Part shown: one piece after another, positions 59,975 to 64,000 of the stretch
How positions within the stretch are numbered: the first letter of the stretch is position 1
Layout of the letters: each line of letters opens with the position of its first letter
Assembly (NCBI GenBank): GCA_900208305.1
Contig: OAPG01000021.1
Location: forward strand, 186,001 to 250,000
DNA length: 64,000 nucleotides
Reading direction: 5' to 3'
From: Melanopsichium pennsylvanicum
Taxonomy: Eukaryota > Basidiomycota > Ustilaginomycetes > Ustilaginales
The notes under the pieces: model-generated
Database searches by the model: none
What the model saw: only the letters and a program-made list of their open reading frames with translations
What the model was told of the DNA's origin: nothing
Program-made: the position numbers and the translations under genes

Positions 59975-61420
59975 CTATAAAGATATAAACGAATGAGGTA
60001 CATCAACAAAACCTTGCATAATTCTCCTTGCCGTCCTGTAGTATACGATTGATTCTGGCACGCTCTCCAGTCCTAATCTCTTCTCTTGGTGGTTTGCTGG
60101 TCTGACTTTGACACTTGCTTCACTAACTCCTGCTGGTTGACCCACTCTTATCGACACAATCTCTTTCGCCTCCGCTACCTCGGCTCGCATCTCTCGTTTG
60201 GCATCCATTCGACCCTCTTGTACAGCTCGCTCTATCGTAGAATTAGGGAAAGCCCTTCCAGCAGCTAGCGCAGACAAACATGTTGCAGGAACAGTGCGAT
60301 GAAGATTTCCGACACTAATCGCTCTAATCAACACATCCATATCTTTCGCTTTCACCCTTTCCCCACCCGTAGTTTGATACCCTCCCTTTGGAGTTGGATG
60401 AACAATGCAGATCTTGGGGGCGGATGGGCTGATTGTTTTTTGAAGCCATGGTGTGAGGTTTGCAGATGCATTCCTGACTTGGTCCAACAAGCCCATTAAT
60501 GACGTATTCTTATCAAGCTCGTTTGGGGAGAGTGAAGAAAACTCGGCGGGATCGAGTACGGAGCTGAGGGAGCAAGAAGCGATGAAAATTGTTGGTAAGC
60601 CAGCGTTGATGATGGTCACAGGATACGAGGTGGATGCATCGAGGGTGACAGTGTCGATCTGGTTACCTGTTGGAAGCAGATCCGTCGAGTTGAGAGGCGC
60701 TTCGATCAATATTCCAGGTGCTATTCCAGGAACGCCCGAGATGGATGTGTGTCCCTCGATATCCGGATACCAAGTTGCTTGCGTACTTGCAGATTCAGGA
60801 TTTCGGTAGAGAGTGACTGGAACGTTTGCTCGTACGATTTGACCAGAGCACGTAACCAAAAGTCTGGCAGGGAAAGAAAAACTATCCCCCACCAGCGGTT
60901 GCCTACCTTGCATGTTTTCAAACACTTGAGAAATCCTTGATTGGTCAACATACCCTTGATGTAGCCCAAACAACGCAACAGCGCTGATGAGGTTTCCGCA
61001 CGTACTAGTCCAGTCGACTTGGAAACCGTTTTCAACTGGTACTTGACCAAATCGATATACCAGATCCCACCCTGTCTCGCTATCTCGCGCCAGCTCTTCT
61101 ACATCCGCATAGTCCACGCCATCCTCAAAGCTCGTTCCAAGATTTTTTAGCTGTGCTGAAAGCGCAGTATTAGGCGGACCGACGATGGCTGTTTTGGAGA
61201 GCGAAGAGATGCCTCCGCCTAAACCGTCGATCTGTCGTTTGTCGGGATCGGGTGAACCCATTGCGCGACATATCAGACGATCTCGAACATGTCGAGTGTA
61301 AGGGGCGAGTACGGTAGTTGACCGAATGAGACCCTTTGATGTGCCTCCGCGATAAAATGAGACGGGAAGGCGAAAGCCATTGGGGATGGTCATGGAGCGG
61401 AGTGCGAGTGTGGAAAGCAT
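59975..61420 (-). CDS. PrpF-family isomerase (DapF-like fold)
   Basis: 481 residues, ATG at 61420. Recognised by PVSFYRGGTSKGL near the N-terminus, AMGSPDPDKRQIDGLGGGISSLSKTAIV, DWTSTCGNLISAVALF, FIASCSLSS, and C-terminal KDMDVLIRAISVGNLHRTVPATCLSALAAGR. The PrpF family isomerises 2-methylaconitate in the methylcitrate cycle. In smut fungi a PrpF-type protein is, to my knowledge, the cis/trans aconitate isomerase of itaconate biosynthesis. The other itaconate genes are not in this window, so the substrate is open. It lacks a mitochondrial targeting pattern strong enough to call. No intron; convergent with the acyltransferase gene 151 bp away. Confidence 0.88.
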   Translation of the reverse strand: MLSTLALRSMTIPNGFRLPVSFYRGGTSKGLIRSTTVLAPYTRHVRDRLICRAMGSPDPDKRQIDGLGGGISSLSKTAIVGPPNTALSAQLKNLGTSFEDGVDYADVEELARDSETGWDLVYRFGQVPVENGFQVDWTSTCGNLISAVALFGLHQGYVDQSRISQVFENMQGRQPLVGDSFSFPARLLVTCSGQIVRANVPVTLYRNPESASTQATWYPDIEGHTSISGVPGIAPGILIEAPLNSTDLLPTGNQIDTVTLDASTSYPVTIINAGLPTIFIASCSLSSVLDPAEFSSLSPNELDKNTSLMGLLDQVRNASANLTPWLQKTISPSAPKICIVHPTPKGGYQTTGGERVKAKDMDVLIRAISVGNLHRTVPATCLSALAAGRAFPNSTIERAVQEGRMDAKREMRAEVAEAKEIVSIRVGQPAGVSEASVKVRPANHQEKRLGLESVPESIVYYRTARRIMQGFVDVPHSFISL

Positions 61421-61988
61421 ACTAACTTATTCTGAATATGTTGGTTTGGACGCTAAAATTGGCAATGCTGCTCCATATTGGCAAATAGGATGCAGCAGAA
61501 AGGAGCATAGGCGCTTGTCGAGAGCAAGCAAAGAGCAAATCGAGATGCAAAGGCTAGAGAACTTATTGTTCAGTGACAAAAATATGGTTGAGAAAACTGA
61601 GCCTCTTGGCTGTTGCAAGAAGACCCTGAAACTCTGGGGAGGATTTACAATGTAGTTAGTTAGCACTCTTATATTCAAAGGAACAAAAACGCACTTGCAC
61701 ACTCAGTCTAGCAGCTACTATCCTGCCTGCATTGTTTTATTCCCCTTGCTAACTGACCTCTCTGAATCTTTCATCCAATGTCTCAACTTAAACAACCCAC
61801 TTTACACACTGTCAAGGCTTTAAAAGATAATATCATTTTCGTAATTTATTCGAGTAGAGCCCTTTAGAAAATACAAGTGGAACTTCATGTGTAGGTGCAG
61901 ATGTCGTCTTCACGTTCTTTTGGATATGGTTGCAGGCTGTGAGTCGAATTATGCCCGCGGAAGAGCCGTAAAAAAAAAACGTCGACGA
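61421..61988. promoter_or_regulatory. intergenic, promoter of the PrpF-family gene
   Basis: Between two minus-strand genes; AT-rich toward 61800-61870. No gene recognised. Confidence 0.5.
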
Positions 61989-63974
61989 TTACAGTGGGAT
62001 CGTGGGGATAACGAGGTAGCTGTCATACTTGGCGCCAAAGAAGAAAGTCTGCTTGCCTTTGTTCGCGCTTTGAGTGGGCTTACCAACCATGAAAGGCAAA
62101 TCCACGAATTCCTGGTTTACCGGGGTCAAATCAAGTCTGAGCGACTCGCCCTTGTTGATGCGGATATTCGCTGGCCAAATTCCAGTCTCGATCTCGACCA
62201 CCGTGCCAGGAGGAACGAGCTGCTCTTCATCGTGCGGGTGATAGGGCCATCCAGGGAGAGAAAGGTTGTCCTCCTCGTCACCAGCCTTGGGAGCCCTCAC
62301 CTTTCGACGCGAGGCGCGGATTTGGCCCGTGGGACCGATGCACTTGGAGGTGTTCATGTCGAGAACCTCGTCGTAGCTCTGAGGAACTGGCTTTCCTTGA
62401 GCCGAGGCGACGGCCTGCAAGTCTTCGAGAGGCCAGCAATACTGGAAGAGAAGCTTTCCGTTACTGTCGAGTTTGCGCAGAGCGATGTACACAGTAAAGT
62501 CTTGCTCAGTATCGTTCGAGGTGAAGAATTTGATACGAGGCAGGCCGACGACTCCAACGTCGTGCTCGGGCTTCCAGGTGAAGCTGATAACGGATGCTGC
62601 ATCGCCTGAGTCGTAGGACAACGAGCCAATAGTGTCTGTCTTGGTCTCGGAAAGCAAACCGTCATGGCCTAGATATGCTTGAACCTCGCGCATCTCCTTG
62701 GGCGGGAAATCTTCGGCAGGCACATAAGGCACGTGCTTAGGGTTGGATTGAGGACCGTATTCGAGCAACTGGTATCGCACTTTGGGGGTTTCTTCCCAGC
62801 CGTTAGGGATGTCTTTGAGATATCGGTCGAAGAAACGAACCAATTCGTCCTGGTGTTGTACGTAGTCCCACCATTCTTGACCGCCATGGACACGAAGCCT
62901 TTGAAACCGGATAAAGATAATTGAGCGTCAGCACACCTCTTCAAGACCAGACGATTGAGAATCCAGTAGACAGGTCGTAAACTCACCATTTGTCCTTCGA
63001 GGAAGCCTTTTTCCAAGCAAGAATACTGCCAAACATGTGAATCACCGAACCGACAGCAGCCGTTACGTAGAGGGGCACCTTAATGGCGGAGGGTGTAGCT
63101 GCCATGTCGCGACCGTGTTCGCGGAACAGACCGTCTTGTCCGGGCTGATTGATCTCTGCCGCAAGATCCCTCTGACGATCACGTCCGCACATCAAATGAA
63201 AGATGGCACCTGCAAACTTCATGTTGAAAATACCACCGCGTGCGATGACAGAGCGGTAGTCATCGGTAAGACTGAAGCGAGAAAAAGAGGGAGGTTATGT
63301 CAGTACAGGTTATTGGCACAGTGTGGGATGTTGCGAGAAAGTCCTTACCCTTCCCAAGGAGCCAAGGCCGCGAGATGAGGTGCCTGACTTTCACCCATCC
63401 AGTACTGCGACATTGCTAGTTGCGAATTGCCTGTGCTACCAATCTTGCCGTTGCACCACGGCTGCACTGCAAGCCACTCAATGGTGTCGTACGAGTCGTT
63501 GACGAGCTGCTTATCAGGTACGCAGCTTTGTACGCCCTCACTGTCGTAAGATCCTCGGGGATCAACGTTGATGATAGCGTATCCTTTAGGGCACCAGAAA
63601 GCTGGGTCAGGACCCTCAAACTTTTCAAGGCCCGAATAGGTGCCTGGCAAAATGCCAGCGTCGAGGAAGGCGAGAGCGGACATAGTAGAGAAACCTCGGC
63701 CAGTCTTGCCGTAAGGCGACCATACGAGCAGGGCGGGAACCTTTTGTTCATCGCCCGTGTTTGGACGGAAAATGTCGACGAGGATGGTAACACCATCACG
63801 CAACTTGACTGGGACGTTTTTCTCAAAGACAAGGTCTTGGTCAAGCGCTCTGGCAGTGTCATTGAGTTTCCATCCTGCTGGCAAGGTAGTTTTGGAATAC
63901 TTAGAATCGCCGTCGTAGCGAGGATCCTTTTCAGGAGCTTGTGGATGCGGGAGGATGATGGGATTGAAAGGCAT
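61989..63974 (-). CDS. CocE/NonD-family (X-Pro dipeptidyl-peptidase-like) hydrolase, three exons
   Basis: Joins 63349-63974, 62987-63271 and 61989-62898, giving 606 residues. Introns of 77 bp (GTAAGG...CAG) and 88 bp (GTGAGT...AAAG) restore the conserved joins ALAPWEG-LTDDYRSVIARGG and KDKW-LRVHGGQEWWDY. The alpha/beta-hydrolase domain has VPALLVWSPYGKTG, GYAIINVDPRG and the expected nucleophile region GSTGNSQLAMSQ. A C-terminal beta-sandwich follows (ISFTWKPEHDVGVVGLPRIKFFTS, ...DFTVYIALRKLD...). There is no signal peptide, so it is probably intracellular. Related enzymes hydrolyse esters or amides, including cocaine esterase and glutaryl acylase; the true substrate is unknown. The ATG at 63974 lies 26 bp from the window edge, so an upstream leader is not fully visible. 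Confidence 0.9.
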
Positions 63975-64000
63975 GGTGACGATGGCAGATTGCGTTCAGT

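Noticed and set aside
1..64000. tRNA, rRNA, snRNA genes or CRISPR arrays
   Set aside because: No B-box-like GGTTCGAAT cloverleaf, rRNA core or spaced direct-repeat array was seen by eye on either strand. A tRNAscan-SE and Infernal run would settle small RNAs.

Overview
This is a nuclear contig from a basidiomycete fungus, most probably a smut-type ustilaginomycete. Supporting signs are compact, mostly intronless genes with C-ending codons, small GTAAGT...CAG introns, and a fungal complement: a membrane-anchored GH17 glucanase, a GH3 beta-glucosidase, a PrpF-family protein, Otu1, Rcm1/NSUN5, Cct3, Naa25 and a MICOS Mic12-like subunit. Nothing bacterial is present. The species was not identified.

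Layout. 1.6-5.6 kb: GH17 glucanase (+) and a two-exon sugar transporter (-). 5.6-19.3 kb: a gene-poor transposon island. Two CpG-depleted relic stretches (about 7.1-8.06 and 17.7-18.2 kb) flank a nearly intact Ty3/gypsy chromovirus on the minus strand and an extra LTR in inverted orientation. 19.8-24.8 kb: secreted GH3 beta-glucosidase (+) and secreted type-B carboxylesterase (-). 26-43.7 kb: housekeeping genes (Otu1, inorganic pyrophosphatase, Rcm1/NSUN5, an unknown Ser/Pro/Ala-rich protein, Cct3, a phospholipase-D-family protein, methylenetetrahydrofolate reductase). 45-64 kb: small GPI-type wall protein, glutamate decarboxylase, Msb1/Mug8-like morphogenesis protein, Naa25, Mic12-like protein, lysophospholipid acyltransferase, PrpF-family isomerase, and a three-exon CocE/NonD-family hydrolase. 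The cellular genes are independent units, arranged divergently or convergently, and do not form an evident metabolic cluster.

The most interesting region is the chromovirus. Five unusual signals can be read from it directly. (1) A correctly phased -1 frameshift signal (GGGAAAC, 7-nt spacer, 10-bp stem-loop) joins gag to pol. (2) A 10-nt match between the RNA leader and the sequence next to the 5' LTR points to Tf1-type self-priming. (3) A spliced gene on the opposite strand, between pol and the 3' LTR, encodes a protein whose intron removal completes a C-x2-C-x6-C...C-x2-C-x7-C zinc-cluster-like motif. (4) Dispersed 19-bp palindromes of the form CGG-N13-CCG occur in the LTRs and in pol linkers; that is the kind of site zinc-cluster proteins bind. 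(5) The 5' LTR is broken at a perfect fold-back junction with an inverted LTR. The two LTRs of the element differ at only two positions in the compared part, both CpG transitions, so the insertion is young and sits in DNA that already shows strong CpG decay.

Coordinates of start codons were chosen at real ATGs. Introns were placed by splice consensus, frame continuity and conserved protein motifs; none has been tested against transcripts.
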